Positions 24,020 through 31,364 of a stretch of DNA of 35,535 bases are shown piece after piece. A program made the translations under genes and the position numbers. The DNA comes from Thermoguttaceae bacterium. GTDB lineage: Bacteria > Planctomycetota > Planctomycetia > Pirellulales > Thermoguttaceae. Each line of letters begins with the position of its first letter. Within the stretch, counting starts at the first letter, position 1. Location of the stretch: contig JAFSMW010000130.1 in NCBI GenBank assembly GCA_017447745.1, positions 1 to 35,535 on the forward strand. The letters are read 5' to 3'. The notes beneath the pieces are model-generated. The model had not been told where the DNA came from. It ran no database searches and saw nothing but the letters and a program-made list of their open reading frames with translations.

Positions 24020-24787
24020 TTACCAAATCTTCTTTATTGTCGGCTTTTTTGCCGTTGTCTTTTTAGCGGTCGTTGACCGGGTTGTCGTCTTTTTCGCCGT
24101 TGTCTTTTTAGCTGTCGTTGTTCTGGCGGGGGTCTTTTTGGCTGTCGTCTTTTTAGCTACGGTCTTTTTGGCGGTTGTTGACCGCGACGTCGTCGTCTTT
24201 TTCGCCGCGGTTGTTCTGGATCTGGACGTTGTCTTTTTGGCGGTTGTTTTTCTTCTGGTTGTTCTTCTTTTCTTTGAAGACCAGAGTTTTTTCACTTCTT
24301 TGTAGACTGTGTCCAAAACCCAAAGAACTTTTTTCAGCTGTGGATTGCTGGTTTGCTTCATCAAGGAGCCGATATCAAACTTGCCCATTCCAAAGCCGCC
24401 GGCAGACGTCTTCTTTGCAGGCTGCTTTTCTTCTTGAGCGTCGGGGAACCCCAACAATTTTTTGCCCCATGTCAGAACGCTGTCGGTAATAGAGGCTCCT
24501 TGTTGAGGATTATCTTCCTTGCCCTGACCGCCCAGCGTGTTAAACCAGTCAACGACAGAGGAATAATCAATGCCAAGGTTCCCAAAGGAACCGCCGGAGG
24601 TATTCTGAATGGCGTCCCCAAAGAACCTGTTGACTTTGTCCTGAGAGAACTCGTCCGGATTCGAATCGTCTACAAACAGTTCCTCGTTATCCCGAACCCA
24701 CTGCGCGACGTCGTCTTCTGAACAGTCGGGGTTGTCTACAAGGTTTTGTAACGAAACGTTTCTAAAATCGTTTTGGAAAGTAGTCAT
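24020..24787 (-). CDS. Protein with histone H1-like Lys/Thr/Ala tail
   Basis: A 255-residue protein with two parts. Residues 1-170 are of ordinary composition and include an acidic N-terminus (DNPDCSEDDVAQWVRDNEELF), a Gly/Asn-rich centre and a helical segment before residue 170; no family is recognised, though the layout recalls DUF937-like proteins. Residues 171-255 are a basic low-complexity tail of repeated TTAKKT, TARSTTAKK and KKTTAKKTPA words, like the C-terminal tails of eukaryotic histone H1 and of bacterial H1-like proteins. The tail should bind DNA or another polyanion without sequence specificity. The coding DNA is correspondingly repetitive (24020-24275). It is cytoplasmic, with no ribosome site seen. 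It lies between the pRiA4b-type gene (84 bases) and the ATPase gene (62 bases), all on one strand. Confidence 0.75.
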   Translation of the reverse strand: MTTFQNDFRNVSLQNLVDNPDCSEDDVAQWVRDNEELFVDDSNPDEFSQDKVNRFFGDAIQNTSGGSFGNLGIDYSSVVDWFNTLGGQGKEDNPQQGASITDSVLTWGKKLLGFPDAQEEKQPAKKTSAGGFGMGKFDIGSLMKQTSNPQLKKVLWVLDTVYKEVKKLWSSKKRRTTRRKTTAKKTTSRSRTTAAKKTTTSRSTTAKKTVAKKTTAKKTPARTTTAKKTTAKKTTTRSTTAKKTTAKKPTIKKIW

Positions 24788-24871
24788 AATATGTAAATTG
24801 AAGTTGCGAACAAGACAAACAATACATCAAATTAGTACTGATATGTTTTAACTGAACTTGTGAAAACGTTA

Positions 24872-25918
24872 TTATTTCTTTCGTTTCTTTTTAGACGAAT
24901 TCTTTTCTTGCTTTTTCGTGGTCTTTGTTGGAAGATCGACTTGACCGAAAATCTGCTGAAGATGCCAAATGAGTATAAATTCGTCATAAGCCTCTTTGAG
25001 TTCACTTGCCTTGGCTCGGATTTCAGGATCCGAATTCTGTTCTAATATTTGGATAATAGCTTTGAAGTCATCAGAAGTAAAATACTGGTTGTCTAAATCA
25101 ATGCCTTTGCAAGATATGTTGTTAGACTTGCATAGATTGACTACAGAAGAAATCAGAATATTCATCTCCGGCTCGTCGACCATCTCAAATTCGCCTTCTT
25201 CGCACTCGGAAGTAAACACATCGTCTAAATAACCAGAACCCAGTTGTTCAACCATTTCTGAATATTTGCCATTGAACTCGTCAAGCTCGTTCTTGATCGT
25301 TTCCTTTAGATTGTTCAGGCGTCGGTTTGCCTCGTCAAGATTGAATTCACCAGGCCAGCTCCCGTTAATGTCGAGTTCATTGTCTTTGATATACTCGTCA
25401 ACATCCTGTTTAGTTTCAGGATCAACTTCAGGATCATGGCTCAGGCAATAGATTTTATTAAATTCGTACGCCCCCGGGAAAAAACTTGAAGGACAAGCCC
25501 CTTCGCCTTCAAGACATTCAAAATTAAAAAGATCAAGATCAACGCTGACTTTTTTTAACACGGTAACTTGAACAATCCATGGATCATTACTCTCTAAAGA
25601 CATCCGGAACTTCTTGCTGTAGCCAAGCAAATCTCCCAAACTGTCAATTATTATCTTTGAATCGGGGCCAGGCTGAAATTCCAAGTGATGAAGCTTTCTG
25701 ATAATGCCTTCTTCTGGATTACCGCAATAAATATCATTCTTAATACCGAAACGGAATTCATAATCTTCATCCCAACCAAACGCTTCATTAAAAATACGGT
25801 AAACGTCTCTCAAAGAATAAAAATCCGGGACGGTAACTACACGCCAAATTGGAATACACGTCTCCAAAAGTTCGACGCGAAGTGTAAACAATTTCATACG
25901 TTCTTTTCTGGGACTCAT
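24872..25918 (-). CDS. Plasmid pRiA4b ORF-3 family-like protein
   Basis: A 348-residue protein. The ATG at 25918 is preferred over an in-frame GTG at 25924, because the AAGGAG site lies five bases before the ATG and would overlap the GTG. Residues about 8-130 follow the pRiA4b ORF-3 pattern: FTLRVELLETCIPIWRVV, then DFYSLRDVYRIFNEAFGWDEDYEFRF, and later a block (KIIIDSLGDLLGYSKKFRMSLE) where the family usually has its DYGD-W motif. The match is divergent. The rest is acidic and helical, and the last 15 residues are Lys-rich (KKKRKK). The biochemical role of the family is unknown. It may head a minus-strand run that includes the H1-tail, ATPase and TOPRIM genes. Confidence 0.65.
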   Translation of the reverse strand: MSPRKERMKLFTLRVELLETCIPIWRVVTVPDFYSLRDVYRIFNEAFGWDEDYEFRFGIKNDIYCGNPEEGIIRKLHHLEFQPGPDSKIIIDSLGDLLGYSKKFRMSLESNDPWIVQVTVLKKVSVDLDLFNFECLEGEGACPSSFFPGAYEFNKIYCLSHDPEVDPETKQDVDEYIKDNELDINGSWPGEFNLDEANRRLNNLKETIKNELDEFNGKYSEMVEQLGSGYLDDVFTSECEEGEFEMVDEPEMNILISSVVNLCKSNNISCKGIDLDNQYFTSDDFKAIIQILEQNSDPEIRAKASELKEAYDEFILIWHLQQIFGQVDLPTKTTKKQEKNSSKKKRKK

Positions 25919-25972
25919 AATCACTCCTTGATGTATTGGGCTAATTTGACATATATTAGCATAGAATCCTAT

Positions 25973-26806
25973 TTATGGCAATCGCAGTTTCTTCGCGACC
26001 TTGTCCGCGATAATATCCGTAATCGCGTCGAGGTCGACGGCGTTGCCGAATCCGTTGGACTTCGTTCCGGGCGGGACAAAGGCGCGGTGTCCGAACCCGG
26101 CTTTTTCCCACAAGTCGCGAAAGACGTCGTTGTCGCCGATGTCGATGCCCTCCATGAACGTGCGCGGGTCTGGTACATTCCAGCGCTTTTTGAGTTCCAA
26201 AAGGTCTTGAATGTCCTGGCGTGAAAAATAGCCGACGTTGCCGAGGTTGTGCGCCAGCATGAGCAGACGGCAGTATCCGTCGAGCATTTCCGTCCACCAG
26301 TAGGCGTGTTCGACCGTATCGCCCCAGGAAAGCGTGCCGTGGTTGGCAAGGACGCAAACGCGGGACTTGTGCGCTATTGGCAGAATCGTATCCGCCAGTT
26401 CCTGACTGCCGGGAATGGCGTAATGAACTATCGGGACTTCGCCCAGCTGAACTTCGATTTCCGGCATGACGCCCAGCGGAATCAGCTCGCGCGCAATTCC
26501 AAACGCGGTCGCATACGGCGGGTGACAATGCACGACCGACTTCACCTCTGGCAGTTCCTTCATGAGCGTCAAATGCAGCTTGATTTCAGACGTCATTTTA
26601 CGCTTGCCGGCGATCTGTTCGCCGTTCATAGTGACGATGCACAGGTCGTCCGGGGTCATAAACCCTTTGGAGATCATCGTTGGGGTGCAGACGACTTCAT
26701 TCTCGTTGAGACGATACGAAATGTTGCCGTCGTTGCCGGTGGCGAACCCTTTTTTATAAATGCGGTCGCCGATGTCGCAGATTTCTTTTTTGATTTGTTC
26801 CAGCAT
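25973..26806 (-). CDS. Class II aldolase/adducin family protein
   Basis: A 277-residue zinc-dependent sugar-phosphate aldolase/epimerase-type enzyme (L-fuculose-1-phosphate aldolase, L-ribulose-5-phosphate 4-epimerase group). Family marks are FATGNDGNISYR (21-32), MTSEIKLH (71-78, with E74 the likely catalytic acid), the zinc histidines H93 and H95 in VVHCHPPYATAF, and the third ligand H156 in VLANHGTLSWG. The C-terminal 60 residues extend beyond the core. Cytoplasmic. No Shine-Dalgarno site precedes the ATG; heptamer repeats begin within a few bases. The substrate cannot be told from sequence alone; fuculose-, rhamnulose- or ribulose-phosphate are candidates. Confidence 0.88.
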   Translation of the reverse strand: MLEQIKKEICDIGDRIYKKGFATGNDGNISYRLNENEVVCTPTMISKGFMTPDDLCIVTMNGEQIAGKRKMTSEIKLHLTLMKELPEVKSVVHCHPPYATAFGIARELIPLGVMPEIEVQLGEVPIVHYAIPGSQELADTILPIAHKSRVCVLANHGTLSWGDTVEHAYWWTEMLDGYCRLLMLAHNLGNVGYFSRQDIQDLLELKKRWNVPDPRTFMEGIDIGDNDVFRDLWEKAGFGHRAFVPPGTKSNGFGNAVDLDAITDIIADKVAKKLRLP

Positions 26807-26811
26807 GGGGG

Positions 26812-27000
26812 AAAGGCAATAGGCAGTAGGGAAAAGGGAAAAACAGACGCGAAGCGTTCTTCTAAAACCGCGTAGCGGTTTAATATTAATAGCCGTGGGT
26901 TTTAACCCACGGAAGGCAATAGGCAGTAGACAATAGGGAATGGGGAATAGGGAAATAGGGAGTAGAAATATCTACTCCCTATTCCTATTAATTACTAACT
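26812..27000. repeat. Heptamer repeats and hairpins between aldolase and oxidoreductase genes
   Basis: AGGCAAT/AGGCAGT heptamers occur at 26814-26830 and 26914-26930, and AGGGAAT/AGGGAGT-type units at 26932-26962. Hairpins are at 26846-26858 (GACGC-GAA-GCGTT, one G-T pair), 26865-26881 (AAACCGC, loop GTA; its core is the inverse of 12109-12123) and 26893-26912 (CCGTGGGTT, loop TT). The heptamers meet in head-to-head orientation and make a perfect 13-bp stem, 26954-26966 with 26971-26983. TAATTAC text closes the region. Confidence 0.8.
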
Positions 27001-27023
27001 AAACTCAAGCTACAAATTGCCAA

Positions 27024-28334
27024 TTACGGATTGACAAAGTTGTTGCCAGCGAACGGGCTGGTAACGCCGGGGATAGCAATGTTGTAGGGTTCCGGACCGC
27101 CTTTGCCGTTGGGCTGAACCGGGGCGGGAGAATCCATGGTGAGCTTTTCGTGATCTTCGTAGATCATCAAAGCCGGTCCCTTGTTGACGGCGTCGTCCCA
27201 GGAAACGACTTGTCCGGAATAGGACGCCATACGTCCCAAAACGGCGATCATGCAGGAGTGAGCGGCATACCAGCCTTCGTTGTAAGGCTTGCCTTCGCGA
27301 ATCGCTTTGCACAGATCCTGATGTTCGTTGTCGTACGGGTTACCTTTGCGACCGCCGCGAGCGGTAACGCCTCCGCCGCCTTTGGTTCCGTGGACGTTTT
27401 CCCAAACTGCGCTCCAAGCGCCTGGAATGTGACGACACTGCGAGTACATTTTTTTGCCGTCTGCATAGGTGAATTCGACAAAGTGATGGTCGAAGATTTC
27501 GCCGTAGTTGACGTTGTTCTTACGAACTTCACGTCCGCCCATGGCGTTGGCGGAAACCGGGTGATACATCTTGTCGCCCTTGCCGAGGAACCAGTTGCCG
27601 ACGTCGAGGTTGTGAACGTGCTGTTCGCAAATATTGTCACCGCAGAGCCAGTTGAAGTAATACCAGTTGCTCATCTGATAATGCATTTCAGTCTGCCAAT
27701 CCTGACGTCCGCGAACCCAAACGCCTCCGCCGTTCCAGTAAACGTTAGCGTAAATCAGATCGCCGTATTTTTCGTCAACGCAAACTTCCTGGAAGCCTTT
27801 TTCGTAGTCGCCCTGATGGTGTCTCTGAAGACCAACGCCGACAGCCAGACCTTTTTCGTCTGCCAGTTTGTTAACTTCCATGAGCATTTTGAAGCCGGGG
27901 GCGTCAACGCAACAGGGTTTTTCCATGAAGACGTTGAAGCCTTTTTCGATAGCGTATTTATAATGAATCGGGCGGAATCCCGGAGGCGTGGCGAGAATGG
28001 CGTAACGAGCGCCGTTTTCCCAGCCGTAATCCAACGCCTTTTTGAACCCGTCAAAACCCCAGAAGATGGCATCCTCCTTCAGTCCCCAGCCGCCGCCAGC
28101 ATGCTTGGCGGGATCCGGAAAAGCGTCCGCGCAAGCGATAATTTGAGTATTGGGGGCGGTAAGGAAGTTACCAACAGCGCCGCGTCCGCGACCGCCGCAG
28201 CCGACCAGAACGGCTTTAATGGTTTCATCGGTTCCTTCGCCGTGAGCCAGCTGAGCTACGCCCAGGGTCATGGCAGCTGCGGAAGCCGATAATACTGACG
28301 ATGTCTTGAGAAAATCTCGACGGGTCGTTTTCAT
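27024..28334 (-). CDS. Tat-exported Gfo/Idh/MocA family oxidoreductase
   Basis: A 436-residue NAD(P)-dependent oxidoreductase-family protein. Residues 1-32 are a twin-arginine signal (TTRRDFLKTSS...AAAMTLGVAQLAHG), so it is exported folded with its cofactor. The Rossmann motif is VLVGCGGRGRG (42-52), and the family's EKP motif is at 138-140 (VFMEKPCCVDAPG), where Lys takes part in catalysis. The second domain has GVGLQRHH and the later DICEQHVHNLDVGNWF. Planctomycetes carry many such Tat-exported copies, generally linked to sugar or sugar-derivative metabolism; the substrate is unknown. An AAGGAG site is nine bases before the ATG. The leader holds two palindromes. Confidence 0.95.
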   Translation of the reverse strand: MKTTRRDFLKTSSVLSASAAAMTLGVAQLAHGEGTDETIKAVLVGCGGRGRGAVGNFLTAPNTQIIACADAFPDPAKHAGGGWGLKEDAIFWGFDGFKKALDYGWENGARYAILATPPGFRPIHYKYAIEKGFNVFMEKPCCVDAPGFKMLMEVNKLADEKGLAVGVGLQRHHQGDYEKGFQEVCVDEKYGDLIYANVYWNGGGVWVRGRQDWQTEMHYQMSNWYYFNWLCGDNICEQHVHNLDVGNWFLGKGDKMYHPVSANAMGGREVRKNNVNYGEIFDHHFVEFTYADGKKMYSQCRHIPGAWSAVWENVHGTKGGGGVTARGGRKGNPYDNEHQDLCKAIREGKPYNEGWYAAHSCMIAVLGRMASYSGQVVSWDDAVNKGPALMIYEDHEKLTMDSPAPVQPNGKGGPEPYNIAIPGVTSPFAGNNFVNP

Positions 28335-28394
28335 TTTGAACTCCTTAATCTAAAAGGTGGGATTAATAAATAATGAATGAACAGCGCGCTTGCT

Positions 28395-28443
28395 GAAATG
28401 AATCATTTCTAATAGGAAACGCAGCCTCAATTTGAGGCGTTTC
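28395..28443. promoter_or_regulatory. Palindromes in the leader of the Gfo/Idh/MocA gene
   Basis: GAAATGAATCATTTC (28395-28409) is a perfect inverted repeat around one base. GAAAC/GTTTC with an inner GCCTCAA-T-TTGAGGC (28416-28443) is a strong hairpin. Both lie between the promoter and the gene, where an operator or mRNA structure could act. Confidence 0.4.
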
Positions 28444-28472
28444 ATTCATCCATAACTTTTTACTTTACTTTG

Positions 28473-28501
28473 TTTTTAGCATAATCAAAAATTGATTGCA
28501 A
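28473..28501 (-). promoter_or_regulatory. Probable promoter of the Gfo/Idh/MocA gene
   Basis: On the minus strand TTGCAA (28501-28496), a 17-base spacer and TAAAAA (28478-28473), giving a leader of about 130 bases. Confidence 0.5.
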
Positions 28502-28859
28502 GACGTTTAAGAAAGATTTTGGGAATTTTTTAAAAATTTTTTCAGATTATAAGGGTTATTAATGAGAGACGGGCGGCGTACGAACGATTCAGGAGCAGCC
28601 CGGAAGTAAAACCATAGGGATGAGTGAAACGAACATATTATCGCATTGAACTGAGCGTCGGTTCAACGTTTTCTCAGGTTTGCACTGGTTGAATCTGGTT
28701 CGTGGACGTCTTCGCCCGCACGCCTGGCGCACGGTTTATGTCGAGTCGGGTTGCGTAAGCCTAGGCTGACCAGTCGGTTTCGATATTTTTGAGTTCGGCG
28801 GAAGTTATCGATCAATTGACAAAAACTTTGGATTTTTTTCTGAATTTGATTTCTAACCA
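28502..28859. other. Intergenic stretch, no gene seen
   Basis: About 360 bases lie between divergent genes. It has a GC-rich core (28560-28810) with GCCTAGGC and a TTGAAC/GTTCAA stem at about 28648-28668, and a weak echo of the repeat-block text (GATGAGTGAAACGAAC near 28619). A 67-codon minus-strand frame (28663-28866) has no family resemblance. A decayed element is possible. Confidence 0.4.
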
Positions 28860-28887
28860 TTGACAAACTTTTTACTTTATGTAAAAT
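28860..28887 (+). promoter_or_regulatory. Promoter of the first caspase-like gene
   Basis: Perfect TTGACA (28860-28865), a 16-base spacer and TAAAAT (28882-28887), about 57 bases before the ATG. Confidence 0.65.
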
Positions 28888-28943
28888 TTAATTACATGGA
28901 TTATTGTTTAATGAGTTAAAATTGACAAAATTGCGGTCCTTGA

Positions 28944-29843
28944 ATGATGAACGTTCAAAAACTATATATTTGGGTAATTATACTGTTGACAGTCCTGGTT
29001 TTAAAGACTGGAAACTCTGCCTGTGCGCAGTACGCATCAGATCCTGGTCCTTATCGGGTTTATGTCTTGTGTATTTGGGGAGACGCTGACAAAAACCGGG
29101 ATAATGTGAGGACGGTAAAAACCACGGAAGAGTATCTGATGAAGTTCTTTGCCGATATTCAAAAGAAATGGAAAAAGGATGATGAAAAATCAGGTAAAAT
29201 CCGCTCCTTTTCGATTGAATCTCTGTACGGTTCCAAGACGTCTCGAGATGAAATCCTGAAAAAATGCCGCGAAGTTTCGGAAAAAGCAGGACCTGACGAC
29301 GTTGTTTTTATATATGTGCTTTGTCACGGCGGTCATGTCAAAGGAAGTTTAGAACATACGCATTTTTTTACTCCAACCGCTTTGAGTGCGGATTCCTGGA
29401 CTAAAGACGATATTATTTATCGAAGGGAAATTCAGGAAATCCTGAATGAAAATGAGCATCGCCTCAATATTTTGATTACAGACACCTGCGCGCATGTAAC
29501 GTCCAAGAAGAGCGTTGGGTCGTCCAAACGCGGGATTTTGACAACGGTTCCGGAGTTTCCCGCCTACGACTCCATTTTTAACGACTTTGTAGGAACAATT
29601 AATATCAATTCCACATCTTGGAAAGGCGGAATGGGTAAAAAAGGCGAAATGGCTATCGGAAGCAGCGACTATGGAACTGCTTTTACCCGAGCGCTAATTT
29701 CAACCTTGCAGCAGGAAACGCAGCCGTCCCGATACACAAAACCGAAATTTCTGGATGCGCTTCAAATGGAAACAAATCAGTCATTTAACGAGCTGAAAAG
29801 ATCTTTTAAAAAAACAATGATGGATTATTCTACTCGATTTTAG
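28944..29843 (+). CDS. Secreted caspase-like cysteine protease (clan CD)
   Basis: A 299-residue protein. Residues 1-29 are a signal peptide (LYIWVIILLTVLVLKTGNSACAQ). The caspase/metacaspase fold is indicated by the strand-then-His motif VVFIYVLCHGGHV (catalytic H128) and the second strand ending in ILITDTCAHV (catalytic C182 after D180). The order, spacing of about 54 residues and DxC pattern fit clan CD. The rest of the family's usual N-terminal strand motif is changed to YRVYVLCIWGDADKN. No accessory domain is present. The expected activity is cleavage after Arg/Lys or Asp outside the cytoplasm, with the target unknown. The gene begins a plus-strand trio with a DUF2330-like gene (143 bases on) and a second caspase gene. 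Confidence 0.8.
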   Translation: MMNVQKLYIWVIILLTVLVLKTGNSACAQYASDPGPYRVYVLCIWGDADKNRDNVRTVKTTEEYLMKFFADIQKKWKKDDEKSGKIRSFSIESLYGSKTSRDEILKKCREVSEKAGPDDVVFIYVLCHGGHVKGSLEHTHFFTPTALSADSWTKDDIIYRREIQEILNENEHRLNILITDTCAHVTSKKSVGSSKRGILTTVPEFPAYDSIFNDFVGTININSTSWKGGMGKKGEMAIGSSDYGTAFTRALISTLQQETQPSRYTKPKFLDALQMETNQSFNELKRSFKKTMMDYSTRF

Positions 29844-29986
29844 AGCAGGAAACCCAAAGCATATCGGAATATGACGAAGATGGAAACGCTATTGAAAGGA
29901 AATAAAATTACCGTTCTAATAACGCGAATCCAATATTCGTCAGTTGAAACAATTTTTTAATAACACTTTCAATTCAGGAGAACGCA

Positions 29987-31261
29987 ATGAAACTCAACCA
30001 TTTATTGCGATTTATTATCTTCTTGTTCACAATAGCTCTGACGCTTGAAGCGTTTGCAGACAGCGGAAAGTTCTGGGTTGGACGTCCCGGCGCGAATTGG
30101 CGCTGGCCGGAATATCAGACGTACTATCCTCCGCAGCCGATCGATTCTCAAAATTTGCCGCCAAACTATTATAACAACTGGCAGAATCAGCAAAACCAAA
30201 ACAACTCGCTCAATTCCAATCTTTCCGGAATGAGACAGTCTGAACCTGAGCCTTCCGATTCTGTGGAATTTGATGGCGACAACAGTCAAGACCAGTCGGG
30301 CGACGAGGTCGATCAATATCAGGATCCGAGAGGAATGGTCATTGAAGAAGACGGAGACGAAAACGGCGGCGGAGATGTCGACGGGGATTTCGACGGAAAC
30401 GACGGCGTGGGCGGTGGCGCTGGTTTTGGGCTTTTCAGCGAAGAACGCCAGCAGGCGATAATTGCGTGGAATGGTCGTACAGACGAGTATGGCGAGGAAG
30501 TCCTGATTCTCACAACCAACGAGCAAATCAATGAAAAGATCGGCAAATCCGCCATTACGCTCAACGTTGTGCCTCTTCCCGGCAGACCGATTGACATTCA
30601 GCCGGCGGATTCCAAAATTTTTGAGAAAACCAAGGAATTGCTGAGTAAAAAATACACAGCCGCTTCTTTAGGGGGCGGTTTTCCTGCCGTTATGTATAAA
30701 AAAGTTGGTTCTCACGAGATTTTCGTTTGGAGAATTGACAAAGAGGAAAACTTCAAAAACGCCATTATGACCTACGTGAAACAAAAGTTTAAGGGCAAGT
30801 ATGTTATTAAATTCACGAAGGGAATGGAAGAAGTAATTAACTCCTATTACAAGCGCGGATTCCGGTATTTCGCATTCGATCTTTCTCACGTTGAGGAAGA
30901 CAACACTACTCGAGAAGCGATTGCGTATCATTTCAAGTCCCGCTTCGTTTATTTCCCGCTTGTCATCAGTCAGATCGGGGGCATGCCGAACACGTCGACC
31001 ATCGTCGATATGATTGTTATGACGCCGGGAAGAATCACGATGAAACCAATTAAAACCAACAAAGGAAATGTCATTTCGGATAACAATCTCTTTGTTGTAC
31101 ATAAACAATCGGTTAAATTCACCCAGAATGAAATCAGAAAGCTGGATCCGACTCTGGCAAAAGTCCTCAGTGGATACCCGGAAGTAACCGTCCGAAATAT
31201 ACTTCTTCATGGCGACCTGGTGGGATTCCATTATGATTTCATGGCTACCAGACTTAAATAA
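29987..31261 (+). CDS. Secreted DUF2330-like protein with long acidic linker
   Basis: A 424-residue protein. Residues 1-24 are a signal peptide (LLRFIIFLFTIALTLEAFA). Residues about 45-148 are a Pro/Gln/Asn-rich then Asp/Gly-rich low-complexity region, probably disordered and perhaps Ca-binding. From residue 155 the text QQAIIAWNGRTDEYGEEVLI, LNVVPLPGRPIDIQPADSKIFEKTKELL and YYKRGFRYFAFDLSHV resembles DUF2330, a family of exported proteins of unknown role. Known members often carry Cys-rich regions; this one has none. An AGGAG site lies six bases before the ATG. It sits between two caspase-like genes and might be a partner or substrate, which is inference from location. Confidence 0.65.
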   Translation: MKLNHLLRFIIFLFTIALTLEAFADSGKFWVGRPGANWRWPEYQTYYPPQPIDSQNLPPNYYNNWQNQQNQNNSLNSNLSGMRQSEPEPSDSVEFDGDNSQDQSGDEVDQYQDPRGMVIEEDGDENGGGDVDGDFDGNDGVGGGAGFGLFSEERQQAIIAWNGRTDEYGEEVLILTTNEQINEKIGKSAITLNVVPLPGRPIDIQPADSKIFEKTKELLSKKYTAASLGGGFPAVMYKKVGSHEIFVWRIDKEENFKNAIMTYVKQKFKGKYVIKFTKGMEEVINSYYKRGFRYFAFDLSHVEEDNTTREAIAYHFKSRFVYFPLVISQIGGMPNTSTIVDMIVMTPGRITMKPIKTNKGNVISDNNLFVVHKQSVKFTQNEIRKLDPTLAKVLSGYPEVTVRNILLHGDLVGFHYDFMATRLK

Positions 31262-31364
31262 TTTTGATCAGTTTTTATATAGAGTATTCGCAACCCGGAT
31301 TTGAATTATGATCGGCAGCCGGATTTTCGTCTGGCTGTCGGCGAGTTGTTCAGGAGCAAATTTA

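Noticed and set aside
24020-24275. Direct-repeat text that could suggest a CRISPR or satellite
   Set aside because: It is the in-frame coding sequence of the Lys/Thr/Ala tail, with three-base periodicity and no spacers.
27150-28292. 380-codon open frame on the plus strand
   Set aside because: Shadow of the Gfo/Idh/MocA gene, caused by its codon usage; no family resemblance.
28560-28860. GC-rich intergenic core as a possible RNA gene or transposase remnant
   Set aside because: Only short stems and a 67-codon frame without family similarity; no promoter, terminator or end repeats specific to it were seen.
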